A DNA stretch of 64,000 nt from Malurus cyaneus samueli (Eukaryota > Chordata > Aves > Passeriformes > Maluridae), in assembly GCA_009741485.1 (NCBI GenBank), contig CM019215.1:81672187-81736186 (forward strand), written 5' to 3'. The first letter of the stretch is position 1. Every line of letters starts with the position of its first letter. The notes beneath the pieces were generated by a model. It made no database searches. It had not been told where the DNA came from and saw only the letters and a program-made list of their open reading frames with translations. Of the stretch, positions 39,032 through 52,600 are shown one piece after another. Both the position numbers and the translations under genes were made by a program.

Positions 39032-42000
39032 ACTTTCAATACTGAAAGGCATTCTTTTCTTTCAAAATCTATTGCTCTTACAGGTGACATAGCAACAGGG
39101 TGCTATGTGAAGACTCTATGTCCTTGACTCCTTGAATATGTTCATAGCTTTTACAAATCCCTAAATATGAAAAATACTACTTGAAATATTGTTGACTCTA
39201 ATATAAGAAGTAGATACATGTTAATCACCCAGTAATGCCATGTAAAGCCTACTTGGGTACTATTTACAGGGGATTTTCAGTAGATTTTTAAAGTATTGCC
39301 AGCAAAACCACTAAAGCATAATTCAATTAATCAACACTAATTATAAGTGGGGGGAGAATTACTGATTTAGTGGAGTTTTGAAGGCGTCAGACAGGAAGGA
39401 CTGGTGCAGAAGTGGGTGCTAATTGTTGACTCAAAGAGCTGTGACGAGGAAGAGCAGTCCAGAAGAGACACAGCTTTCTCCCTTTCAGCTCTGTAGGAAG
39501 ACCAAGGATAACTGTTTTCCCATGCTGAAATTAATCTCTGAACACTTCTTGTCACTGTCACCATCAGCCCACGAGGCCATTACCTATTCTGCAGTACACA
39601 TGACATACTTCAAAGCACACGGAAGTCAACGGGAACGTTCCCATTAACTCCAATTGCCCTTGAATCAGTTCTTCAGAGCAGTTTCACACCGGTTGAGCTT
39701 CATAGCTTTTGACTGAGTTACTCCTAATTTACACTGGCAGTAAAGATTTCTGCCGGTGGATGTGAGAAGCCCTGTACGTGTCTTCTCACACAACAGATAA
39801 CGAAAAGACAAATAAACACTTGTTTTCTGTAGGAAAATCAGAAAGGCAATCACTTTGTGCTGAATAGTTTCAAAAAATAATGTGAAAGACTCTTCTCCCT
39901 TAAAAATGTGGACAGCTTGAAAGGAAAAGATCAGAGTATATAAAGGACTTGCTGGACAGAGACAATTTGTGAAAGTGACTGAAATATTAAGAAGTTGGAG
40001 CCCTGGTCTGGATAAATATCCACTTTCAACCTTTTGCACACTTCCTCAGAATACCTAAGCATTACCAATCAGAAAGCAAAACCTACAGAAGAATGTAAGT
40101 ATCTTACATTGCAAGAAAACACACCTTTTCTACATGTATGCAATGTTTTCCTAAACCAGTGGCATAGTAATATTTAAATAAGTCAGCCCACTCCTTACAG
40201 TTTATTTTCTTGGTTTTTTGTTGTTTTTTTTTTTTTTACTTTTAATTCCCCTTCTTGGAACATCTAAATTTAGGAAGTTGACAGAAAGGAAGAATGCAAA
40301 ATGTCTATTTCAAACTGTATTGAACATCAACAAAGTTTAGTTCTAATTGTTTCTCAGTCCTGCCAGCCTGTCACACCAGAAAAAACAGAGTCTGATCCAA
40401 TCAGACATTGGGCATCCTCATTTATAAATAAGGTACTGAATGACCAGATACAAGTCACTTAGCTTGGCTCTCTCATTGTTACATACATTAGATGTTGCAA
40501 GAGTGTTGTAAATCATCTGCCATTAATTCTTGGCTGAAACTGCTAGAATGATACAGGCACTGTACCTTTTACTGTACTTGAATGAGGTTTGTGGTTTCCT
40601 TTTTAATCCCCCACATGATATTTTTCCAAAAACTCAATCCTGACAGGGAGGTACACATTTCTCCAGGCTGCAAATGCATAATATAAAATATTTAAAGTGA
40701 AATCTGGGTCTGGTGATAGTTATGATATTAATCTAGCTCTGCTTCGCAGCCTTTGCAACAAGTTGAGCACATCACAACCCAAAAGACAAACTGCTCTCAA
40801 AAATGACATGTAATTTGATAGGTAACTTAAAATTCAAGGCCTTTACAAAAGCCACCTATGCAAAGTATCATCTGTGGCTTCAGTGGTGCAAATCACAGCA
40901 ATTTCTGCCAGTTCCCAGATCCATGTGCACATCCCAGGCTCGTCCAGCCTCTCCTGGCCATAGTTGAGTGTCCAGGACACCACAGGTGCTTCCAGTGTGT
41001 GTCCAGGCCACATAAAACAGGCAGTGACCACAAGGGCTTCCTCTGGACAAGGCAGCTGAGACTCACAGCCCCTTCTTCAGCAACTATGAGGGCCTAGTCC
41101 TTTTCAGGAAAGTGACCTTATCAGAAGTAAGGAAGAGTTATGAAACCTTTAGACAAGCTACATTAGAGGTTGTGTGGTTGTAAGACAGCTGAAGAGCAGA
41201 TGCTCAGCGTGGGCACATTATCAAAGTTCAGCAAGGGGTCAAATAAAGAGCTGCTCCTGAAATTTAAAATTCAGAGACACAGTTCAGTCTGGTATAAACA
41301 CATGATTTTATACACAAGTGTTTCCACTGAGGCTATGATGGTTTTTGTTTGACATGCTTAAGCACCTAAGCAGGAGAACCACCTGCATTCTTTGTATCAT
41401 GTGTACACATTGAATTTGTATGTTGCTGACTCAGTGTCATGTGCAAGATGAAGCTGATGCTTTGGAAAAAAACATCATTCCTGCTGAAAAGGCCTAATGT
41501 CATCTCCAGAAGAGGGCAGTGCTGGCTTAAACTAGCAGGGCACAGACCTTCTTAAAATCTTGGTTTGCACAGGGCAGTACATTTCTTAAAGCAAAAACTC
41601 CCTGTCAGAACCTTGCAAAGATGTGTAAAATCCACCTCATTACACAGAAGCAGGCAGTCGAGCAGCACTGAGGGAGAAACCAAGTTTTGAAACATTTATC
41701 AACAGCATTCATATTTTGTCCTGTGATTTGGGCAGGAGCTGGGTCCCTTCCTCACAACTTTTCCGCCTTTAGAAAGCCCTAGACAGGTTAGATGAATTGC
41801 TATTTCTAGGAAAAGGAAAGTGATTGATAGAGGTTGTTATCTCTCATTTGATCCTGTAGAGCTCAATCTGCCTGTTTATCAGTGGCAGAAGGAAGGGCTT
41901 CATGCTCAGAGTGACCCGAATATTACTGCCCCAAAGGCACAGAGAGACTTGTGGGAAGGAACTCTGGATTCAGATCCTTCTCTTACCTGGAAAATTCACG

Positions 42001-45000
42001 TGTAAAACCAGGAAAGAAACTTCACGTATAAAACAGACGTTACTTAGAGAACTGAGAGCCTGGGACTAAAAGCTGTAAGAGGATTGCTCACGTTCAAGCA
42101 ACAGAAAGAAAAATCAGCAGTAGAATCATAGAGAAGTAATCCCCATACAAGGGTCAGTATCAGACAAGGTAAGCCTGTGGCTCTTAGAGGATCCTCTGAG
42201 TGTCTTGATAATCACCTCCTAAAGCAAAAGCAGTGGGATGTGAGGAACTGTGCTCTAGGAAGAGGCAGACAGAGGAAGGAGGTGTTTGACCACAGGCTGG
42301 GGTGATGGGTTCCCATCCTGGATGGCCCAGGCTGTTGTTGGCCTCCCTGGCACCGAGTGATTCCCAAATAACACATCATCCTGTGGGGAAAGCAAGCTCA
42401 GAAAACACCTTTAGAGAACAGAATTATTCAAGCCCGAGCCAGAGACAAAACTCATGGGAAATGGAAAGAAAGATCGGAGTCCGCTGCCAAGGATTTAAAC
42501 AGAGCTTCGTTATGTATCAGCAAGAAATGGGTGCCAGCAAAGTGGAGGGCAATCAGAAGATAGCTTTGTCTCTGACAAGCTCGATTCCTGACAGGCTTTG
42601 ACTCTGATCATTTGACATTTTAAAGAGCTTTTAGTTATTTCAGGTACGGGAGGCTGTGAAATGTAATTAAAGGAGCTGGAAGAGGCCTGCACACCAGATA
42701 AGGGCTTGGCAGAGAAGCTTTAAAGAAAAAGTCTGGAAAACCAAAAGCTTTGTGCACATTTTAATGCAAAGAATGGGAGCACTTTTAGGGTCATGCTTGT
42801 GCCTCAGATCTGAGCACAGGGAAACAAATCTCTGGAGCAGCTGGGAAAGCACAAGAACTCAAACCAGAGTAAAGCTGACCCAAGGAAATGTGAACAATGG
42901 CTTCACACTGTGAAATAACAAGATACTGCCCAAAATAAAACTGGAAAACAAAGGCCACACAAAGCTCAATGTCAGGACACTTATGGGGGCGAGTGGCTCT
43001 CTGGCATCAGTGTCTGTCCCACAGCCCCAGCCAGGAGCAAGGCAGCTGAGAGGAGACCAGGACAGCCCCATACACCTCTCCAGGGATGGACCAAGGGATA
43101 TGGCCCTGCAGGTGAGGGATCAGGATCAGACCCTGTAATGGGAGCCAGGCTCAGACAGAGCAAAGCCTGATAGCCCACTCAGGGTCCTACGCTCAGAGAA
43201 AACATGCAAAATACAAGAAAACAAGAAGCCCTACAACACAAGAAGCTTCTACCCTCAGAAGTAATAAAATGCACAACCTCAGACAAGGAGGACCGGAACA
43301 GGGGAGAGGCAGAGTGGGGAGGGAAATAATTACAACAGATCACAAACGTGCTGGGGCAAGTAGCGATGTGCCTGGCATGGACAAGGGGAATCCTGCTGCT
43401 CCCCAGAGAAATGCTCTCTTCTGAACACTGCTGAGCAACAGGAGACTGACAGTCCTGTGCCAGTATTGCCACAATTTACATTTACAACACCTGCTTAGAG
43501 AATTAGGCAGGGCTAGGAGAAAGTGAGCCCTCATCCCGTGTCACTGCTCATTTCCCACATTTGTGCTTTTAAGGTGAAAGTCAGTGTTACCAGCGAGACT
43601 TCAGCTTGGTACTCCTCTCCTGCTCATCTCAACTTACTAGCAGTTTGCAGTCTACCACTAATGAATGAGCTCTGAACCGACAAAACTTGCATTTCCTTAC
43701 CCACAGCTGCACTGCTGGCTGACTCCTAGGAGGTTTTGAGATTTGCTCCTTACAAATATAACCCACTAGATGTCTAAAATTCATTTGCATACGAGATCAT
43801 TGCCTTCCAAAAGTTTTACAATATCTAAAATTTCAGTACAACTCCCCAAAAGAGGTTCTAGATATTCCCCCACACCCTCAAGTTAACGAAACAGTCCTGT
43901 ACAAAAGCAGTCCTGTGACCAGCAAGTGAATTGCATTTTGAAGGAAGTGGGAACTCTCACTTCCACGGAGTATGGCTCAGTTTCATATACAGGAAAATAT
44001 AGATAAAGGAGAGGGAGAGGAAATAAGACAGATCCATAAGGGGATACAACAAAGAGACTCTCATCTGTCTATCAGCAAGATGATAATAGCACTGCCCCAT
44101 CCCAGATTCCCCCGTCAACATTTTTATAATTGTCTTTAAAAACAATGTTTTTATAATTACCCTCGCCTTCAAAAATCCTTTTCTTCCTTCATTGTTACGT
44201 AGGTAACAAGGGAATCATCTGACATTATTCCATGTAAAAGTGCTTTGAAATACACAAAAGGAATGTAATGAAAGAGTTGCAATCTCTTGGATAATCAGTA
44301 ACATTAATAGGCATAGTCATGCAGACAGAAGGGTGATTTTCTTTTTTTCTTTTAATCTGGCACCACGCATCAGGCAGAGAGCCTAAATTATCTCCTTAAT
44401 CCACATATAAAACACTGTTTTCTTTTTCTCTTTACCTTATCATATTTCTTCTTTACTTAAAGGCTAGGATTTCCCCTTGTTCTTAAGAGAGAAAAATACT
44501 GAGCTAACAACTGAAATCCCTGCACATGCAACACAGCAGGTGTGTTATTTTTCTGATTTAATTCAGTCAATTCAGGACATTTTAAAACAAAATTGTCTGA
44601 GATTCTTTGATGAGAATATTACGGCAGTGGCGTCATGCAAGGGTGAATTTCAGCCGTGTGATTCTGAGGCACTGCTACAGCCAGAAACAGACTTTTATAA
44701 ATTAGTGCTTGGAAAATATTGCCTATGCTTCATCTAGACTTCTGATTTTCAAGAACTGGTGAAAGGCAGATACGTGGAATCATAAATGAACCAGCCTAAA
44801 CCGATTGCTTCTATTACTAACACCAATAAGAACAGAACCAGTGATAATGCAGCAGTGACAAGCAAGCAGGCTTTATAATTTCAAATTGGAGGTTGACTGA
44901 CAGAAAAATTATATTGCTGGATAATTCACAAGGGCATGATTAATGCCAGACTTTCAGTAGATTTATCATGTGACAGACCCTGTCAGGAAAAAGCAGTGTG

Positions 45001-48000
45001 TGGAAAGGGATATATTGAATGCAGTGGAGAAATGCAACACAGCTTTAGCCAAGATCTATCTCTTTGATTTCGTTTCAGCAACAGTTGGACATAAAAATCC
45101 CAGTCAGAGCTTTGTGTAGCAATCAGTCAGCTATTAGGTGTTTCTCTGTGATGATATGACTCACTTATGTAACGACAATTAAGTTGCTGTGCCAAATGAC
45201 TGCTGCTGATGAAATGGCTCAGTGCAGGTGCTATTCAGATTTACATCCATCATGTGAAGAGTGTGGCCTAATGCAGATGCTGATGGTATTTACAAATTAG
45301 CAGCTGCAGGGAATGAAAAGGGAGCAGAACCTCAGTGGTCAATACCAGAGTGGCTTTAGTTACAGAGGGCACACTCTGACCAGATGATCCTTTTAGAGCA
45401 GCTGCTTTCACTGAGGGGGGGGAACCCCAATACCAGCAAAGACTAAACAGGGCCAAGCAATCCCCGATTACTTTTTCCATCTTTTACTGCACCAATTCCA
45501 TCAACACCCAGCACTACAAGGAACATAGCAACTGAAGTTGGAGAGGTTGGAGGAGAGAAGAGGCACCTAAGGGAACCTCAGAAGTGTAGAAAAAAAGTGT
45601 CCACTAATCTTTGCTATGGGCTTTCCTTCTCCTCAGTGAGCCCCTTAAGGAATGTATCTGACATGTGGTTAGTGTTGAAAAGTGTCAGCACAGCTTGTGT
45701 GTTAGGCACACTCAGTCCTTCTGCTTGCTGGACAGAAGTCAGATCTTGAGACTGGGGGAGCCCCTAGAGACAGTGGGTGTAAGTGCTGCAGAGCAGAAGC
45801 AAGAGACAGGACACAGAGAACACAGAAGACTGATTTAAGCCTCCTCTGGAATTTGGGAGTGGACTCTGACAGCTCTTGTTGTATTTAAAACTGGGCTCAA
45901 TTTTCTAAGTGATTGATTCTATCCATCACTTACAAAATCTAGACCAACACAAACTCTAATGCCAGGAGTTCTATGGCCAGCAGCAGGAAAGATTTTGCAG
46001 GGAGGCAACCCTCTGAGCTTGCCCTGCTCTTTACAGTCTTGTCCTGTGAGTGTGCCACTGGCTGCTGCCAGAATTGGGGACACTGACCCACTCTGACTTT
46101 TCTTCAGATCCTCCTGACTTTCCAGCAAAGCAGTGGATGTCTGCCCTGTCCTCTCTGCAGCACTGACTGAGGAGCGGTGCTCCCTCTGAGAAGAGACTTT
46201 GCATTTCACCCAGCTTGCAAAAAGCTTCGAGAAGCTGGGACAGGAGCTGTGTCAACACTGTATACCCTGCCTGACAGACTGGACCTTTTTAATCAATTTC
46301 TTTTCAACCTGGCTTTACGGTTGCTACAGTATGCCAGCAGGAGAAAAACAGGTTAAAAGCCAATGTAGATGGCACAAAAGAAAACCCTACAAAAGTCAAG
46401 CTTTCCCATACAGTCAGATGTTCTATAAACATGCCAGAGTACAGCAACTCACCTCACAGAACCACTTGTCGATCACCAGTACAAAGAGGCAGAGAATCCC
46501 ACCCACGCCTCTGCAATCAGTTTCTTCCACCACTGGCTCACAGTTGGTAAAAAACATTAAATGTCAAGATGTCAAGAAGAGAAGATTTGATTTGATAGTA
46601 AAGATGAGAGAAGATCTTAAATTCCACACAGAACTGCCAGCAACATGCTGAGGTAACAGTTATGCCCAATACTTCAGCATCATACATCATAACTGGCCCA
46701 AGGGTGAAAACTACCGGAGCAGAAAACACATCGCAGGGACCCTGAAATTCTGTTCCTTGAGGATATCTGTAATGCCATAGTCAGTATTCCTGGGCTGACA
46801 AGAGCAATAAAGGTTGGTAGGCTACCCCATTCTTGTCAATGAGAAAAAAGCCTAAGAACAGCATGAGCTACATGGATAGATTTATGTCCCCAGCCGATAG
46901 GCAACTGTAAGAAAACTGCTTGGACAGCTGGCTCAACAATGCGAAAACAACGGACCTTCAAAGAAAACATTCCAGTTATCATTTAGTATCTTTTCCTGCA
47001 TCCTGAGCAGGACTCATCTATATTTTTTCAAGTAACTGTGTTCGTTCTATGCTTATAGTCATATTCTTCCTATTAATTCTGTCTCCCAGCTCATTTTAAA
47101 TGATTTCTAGTGGGTGAGAAGAGCAAATGTAAACAGGTAAGCATTTTCAGACTCTAAATAGCTGCTTCTCTTGCAATTCTCAGCTAGAGCTCATGCAGAA
47201 TAAAAGGTCTGCAACAGTCAACCCTAACATCTAACCTTAATCTTGATATATTATTGAGTTTATTCTTGTGTATTGCTGTGGCAGAAATTGCTCATCTATG
47301 AGGAAGAAAATGAGCAGAGCCCCGTTACATTATTTACATGGTGTCAAAAAGATGCACAAAGCGTTATACACAAATAAAGAAAAAAGTCCCTGACTTTGAG
47401 ATTTTTTTACCTAACCTTAAGGAGACACTACCAGTGATTCCAGTGCCACATGGGCAGAATCTGCCTTCTAATGGAAGAGCGGGAAGTTCTAAACCCTTTT
47501 TATGGTGATTGATTAATCTGTGGAACAGACTTTATGATGCATTTGCACCCCAAAAGTAGGACTGGATGATCTGGGGAAGGAGGGAGTTGCTTGCACACTT
47601 TAAGCCCCAGCGACTGGGCTGGGATTCAAGCACACAGAGCTGTCAGCCAAAAAAACTTGTGTGATACAGCAACATTGGCTTGTGATCCAGTATGCACTTG
47701 GCTGGGAACAAAGGGTTAAATCCAGCTCTGATCTCCCTTCTGCTTGTATCCTGTACAGCAGAGCTAGTGGATGGCCAGGAGGTAGAGAAAACAGCTGCTG
47801 GGAAGGTCAAGTTCCAGAGGCAGGCTCGTGGGACTGGGCTGGCCTGTATGCCAAGGGATTTTCTACTGTAATTTCTATTTCTAGTCAGAAATAGTTGAGC
47901 AAAACACCTTGCTGACAGGCTCTGTGTTTTTCTGCCAAATCACTCTTTCTCATGCCACTGTGAATGGATTCAGGAACCCGGGAGTTTCTCTCAGGAGCTG

Positions 48001-49641
48001 AGAGAAATTCAGCAGTTTCTCTCTTCAATTAAAACTTACCCAAGAGAGCAGAGGGCTGTACAAATACGTGTCGACAATATGTCTACATCTACAGGAAAGA
48101 TGTCAAACAACATGGGTCAGCTCTCTGCAACTCAAACACCTGTGAACTGTAAGCTTAGAAAAGTTGCTCTCCTCTTCACACAGAAAGATAAAAGCCTAGA
48201 TTTGTGCTCTTGCTTTTTAAATGCCCCCTAGATAAGTAGCTTGCCACACCATTGAAGTGGAGGCCAAAGAGGTTCCACAAGAGATGCAAAAATGTGTCTC
48301 TATTTATGAGTGTTCAATGCATCAAGATTGTTTTACTGAGGGCAAAGAAAGACTAAACTGCTGAGTTTACTGGGGTGAGGCCAATCTCATCAATGAAGGC
48401 TGAACAAATGTGAAAGGTCACTTCTAGCTTTCACACTTAAAGAGTGATCTGTTACACTTCCACAATCACTGTTAGTGTTCAAAGGTGAAACCTGAGAGTT
48501 AAATATGTGACCCTTGCCCATTGTATATTGCATCTCAAACCCAGAGCAACAGCTGTCTATGTTATTTGACTTCACAAAATTCTCCACAGAAGTTGTTGCT
48601 ATTTCTCCACCTCTTTGGGATGCAGATCATGTATTAACAGAGATTAGCATCTCATTAGCAGGATCTGATGTTGTCCCTGCAGGTACCCCAGTCAGATATT
48701 GCTGTGGCATCCTTGTCTTGGTAGGAGCAGTCAGAGTACTTGGGATGTCACGAGTGACTTTCACAAAGCAGACCTCCCTCACAACCTCTAAGCAGAGATC
48801 TTTACACTGAGCCACTGGATCATAACCTGTAGTGTTATTTCACACTTGTTCACTGCTGCACATCTGCTCGGATTTCCTCCAAAATAATCTGTTCTGGTCC
48901 ATTAATCAGCTACAAAGCTCTACCTTGTACGGTGATGGTCAGTTGCAGACAGACACAGGAAATTGTATCCAAGCTGTTAAAGGGCAGCTATTATAGCTCA
49001 GTTCTGTTGAGAACGGGTGAACACCAACATAGGCTCCCAGTCAGTACCCTCAGCCATTAAAACTGATGGGAAACAGGAGGCTATAATGAAATTATAGAGT
49101 GAAAAATATCAGGCTCTTCAGTGTAGTATCTTCTCCACCACAATAAAGACCAGACTCAGTGCTTGTGATCCACAGCAATGTAATCTGTTTTGTAAGCAGT
49201 GCAGTGAAGGAAGAGGGAGGGAAACTACTCCTCAACTGCTTAGCTAGGGGATGGTTACAGTGCACCAGCACCCTTGAGGTAACACAAAGGGACATGGGAC
49301 CCTTGGGGCTTGTGGAACCCGGAGGAAACACACACAGGTGGCAGGACATGGCTCAATTCACAATTGGGCAAATTCACAATTCTTCAAAGAGATGGATCAA
49401 ATTATAGTTAGCGTGAGGTACTGGACTGAACTGTGAAGGAAATTCAGGAATCAGTATTTGCTGGATCAGAAAAACTAGGAGTGAATGAAACAGAGGTCTA
49501 CTTACACTTCCTCTCTACACAAAGCTATGCAGCAATGATGATGGGCACGCCATCGGGGCTCGTGTCTGAAGGAGAAAGGACAATACATAGACAACAGCAC
49601 CCTCCACTGGGGCAGGATGCTCAGCACATCTGCAGCTGCAA
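39032..49641. other. Intergenic, no gene recognised
   Basis: No exon recognised. Open frames of up to 150 codons (46199-46651 plus) have no domain. A run of 14 T's lies at 40224-40237. An 11-mer TTTTTATAATT is repeated 27 bases apart at 44121 and 44148. A motif-dense stretch at 44930-45260 is noted in the findings. Confidence 0.55.
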
Positions 49642-49687
49642 ATACGGGATCTCAGCGGATGAAGATACGGGATCTCAGGGAGAGAAG
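49642..49687 (+). repeat. 23-bp tandem duplication
   Basis: Two adjacent 23-base units both begin ATACGGGATCTCAG (49642-49655 and 49665-49678) and end in GAAG. The middle differs at a few bases, so the duplication is local and not very recent. Confidence 0.9.
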
Positions 49688-52600
49688 CAAGGAAGACATA
49701 TTCCACCTCTTTTGGCCAGTTACTTGTTTTTTGGGCTTGCTCTTCAAAGGCACTGCTCTCACTTATAAAGGAGGAATGTAGATTAGCACTTTCCACAAAG
49801 GATGGGAATTGGGGCAGACTTCCTTCACCTCTTCTTTGGTTCTTCATGTACTTCAGGGGAAAAGGTTTAGTCGAGCTTCTCCTACTTTAACATTACAACA
49901 GACTGTTTTAAACAGAAAAAAATTTCTGCTCAGCAAATATCTTATCACTCTTCAGTTGTTGCTGAGTATCTTCCTATCAGATAGGGACAGTAAGAAAGAA
50001 TGAAACAAGCTTCCCTTCCCTTTTCTCAGCTTCCTTACCAATTTATATACCCCATTGCAGTTGTATTTCGTTCTGTGGGGCTGGAGATGTCAGGAAGGAA
50101 CAGCTGCCCAACAGAAAGAAAAGTCTTCAAAGGCCCATTTGGTAAGAAAGAGGCACTTCTCTACATTTAAAGAGTATGAACAGCCTTTAGCTGGTTAAAC
50201 ACAGAGATATACAGAAAGAGAGTCATGAGGAAAAGTGCCATATCCCCAAAGAACTCTGACAAAGCCTTGAGAGGAGTTACTTGGCTGCACAAGATGCCAA
50301 CGAAAGTGGTCTCCTAACATTAAACAAATTCAGATGAGTCAGGAGTCAGGAAAGCCACAAGGTCACAAGAAAGCCATGATGAAAGCATCCAGAGGTGGCT
50401 CTAGTGGAGGCAGAACTCAGTGAAAGCCCTGCAGGAAACACAGCATGTTGCTAACTGTGTTACTGTGAGAACAGAGAGCAGATTATGCCTTTGAATATCT
50501 TTCCAAGCAAGCCCAAAGCACTCTCAACCCACCAACTGACCACAAGAATGGAAATCTTATTTTTTTTTAATGATATGCTTTATGTGCCTCTGAATTTCCC
50601 TGATGGGAGAGAGATCCTCCTTTCAAAACAAATTACAGCACATTTCACTTGTATGAAAACAACAGTGTCAGCAAGACTCTGGCTGTGTTTTCGGACTTCC
50701 CATATTCAGCATATGAAACCATGTAAAAAAACAATAATAGCTTTATTTTCTTAAATACTTTTAGGCAGACCATTGTTTTGGGGAGAGTTACAAGAACATC
50801 ATGATTCAGTACTGGTAGTGTCATGGCACATAAATAAAATTCTCACTGAGAGCATAACAATCGCTTTGTTTTGATGTGCACAGCTGAGCAAGAAGTCATC
50901 ACCAAAATAAACTTGATTCGAACACACCAGAAATGTTTTTGTTTCTTTTATTTTTGCTCTTTGCACTGAATTCTATGGCATGCAATCTGCATGGACTGGA
51001 GATTAATAGAACCGTAAATAATCCTTTTCAAATATCTGTTGACTTATCTTTTCAGCCTTTTTTAACTGCACCTAAATATTTTTCATTGTTCATTATTTTG
51101 TTTACAGCCGTGTGATGAAAACCATGAGAAGCAGATTAGCACAACTCTCTTTGTGGGAAAGAATGTGAGTTTTAATTTACATGTTTGAATGCAACCTCTG
51201 CTTGGAAAGACAGGGAATGTGTGAATCTTCTAATCATAGAGGCCAAGGTATTTTTAAGGTGTGAAGTTCAGCATATATAATTAGCAAGGGGAAACAAGGC
51301 ATTTGAGTAGAAAGTCCCTGGTATGGAAATGGGACCCTAGAGGCTTGCAAAGCCTCACCTTCCATTCCTTCTCCTAAGAAGAGCATAATTATCACTGAAG
51401 TAATGATAATTGACAGTTCACAAACACACCTTAACTTTGTTTATACATTAAAACCTCCTCACATGGGAGACAAGATATCCCCTGTCAAGCAATGCTTCCT
51501 CATAATTCCTTTTTTTTAGTCTCATTAAGGAAATCAGTGCTTCTGCTGTGAACTCCCTCCTATTGCTTACTCCTCTTCCTTACTGCATGCCAGCAGCAAA
51601 GTCTTCAGAAATTTTCTCTACAGACATTAACTATCCTGGTTTCCTTAGAGCAACGAGTTTCTCCCTCTCACTGTGGTACAGTCTCAGGACAGGCAGTGGT
51701 GGTATTGACGGAGGAGTCATGACTTGCCACAAAACTGCTCAGGGAAGGATATTGTCACCACAGTGGAAAAAGATACGGAGACTACTCAGGTGGTATTCCA
51801 AGACTGGCTTTGCCTTCACTGCTGAAGAAGATAGACATGAAAAGCTGATACCTGCTATTCTCAATAAAACACTAAGGAAGACAAAGCTCCTGTAGTTTTC
51901 ACTTCTAGGCAAGTAAAAAAGTTTACCCCACAGGTAAAGCACAAAATGCTGAGCTCATCTTCCCACCACAGAGTAAGAGGTACAGAGGTCTTTTTTCAAC
52001 CAGGATTTTACAGCCTAGGTATCCCAGGTAGGATTGGGAAAAGTCCCCCCTTTCTGGCTACAAAACTAATACAGACGTTTACACCCGCAGTATCCAGACA
52101 GGCTCCTTGCATTGCTCAAACAAAACACAGTAACAAACAGAGCAGAGGTAATAATTTGTGGTCAATCACTAAACTAATGCCATAATGTCACCAGGTTAAA
52201 CAAAGATCTAACTTAACATGGTATGAGCCATGCCCACAGATGAGCCCACTCATGATTTAACATTGTGCTTTTGGACACAAACAGCACATGCTCTGCTGCA
52301 CATCTGTGTGCCTGCATGGATCCTCACAGCAGCAGCCAAGGGCTCATCCACACCATAAACACTGCTGAGCTACCTTCATCCCCTTCACTCAAAGTCAATT
52401 CATCCTAATCACAGTTGACTCTAGTGGCATTTTAAATTCCTTTTCTAGACAGCAGAAAGCTCCTTTTTATTTTTAAATGAAAGTTAAATTCTTATGCAAC
52501 CAAACTGCAAGACCAAACTTTAAAGAACAGTGCTGCTGACCTAAAGGCATAATATGAACCACTGGAGACAGCAAATCCATCACCACTGAATCAAGGCTTT

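Noticed and set aside
41424..41436. MARE/AP-1-like TGCTGACTCAGTG, and other TGACTCA sites (8932, 20981, 21603)
   Set aside because: A 7-base AP-1 core is expected about eight times by chance in 64 kb, so isolated sites carry no weight.
46199..46651. 150-codon open frame, plus strand
   Set aside because: No domain and no support from splice signals.
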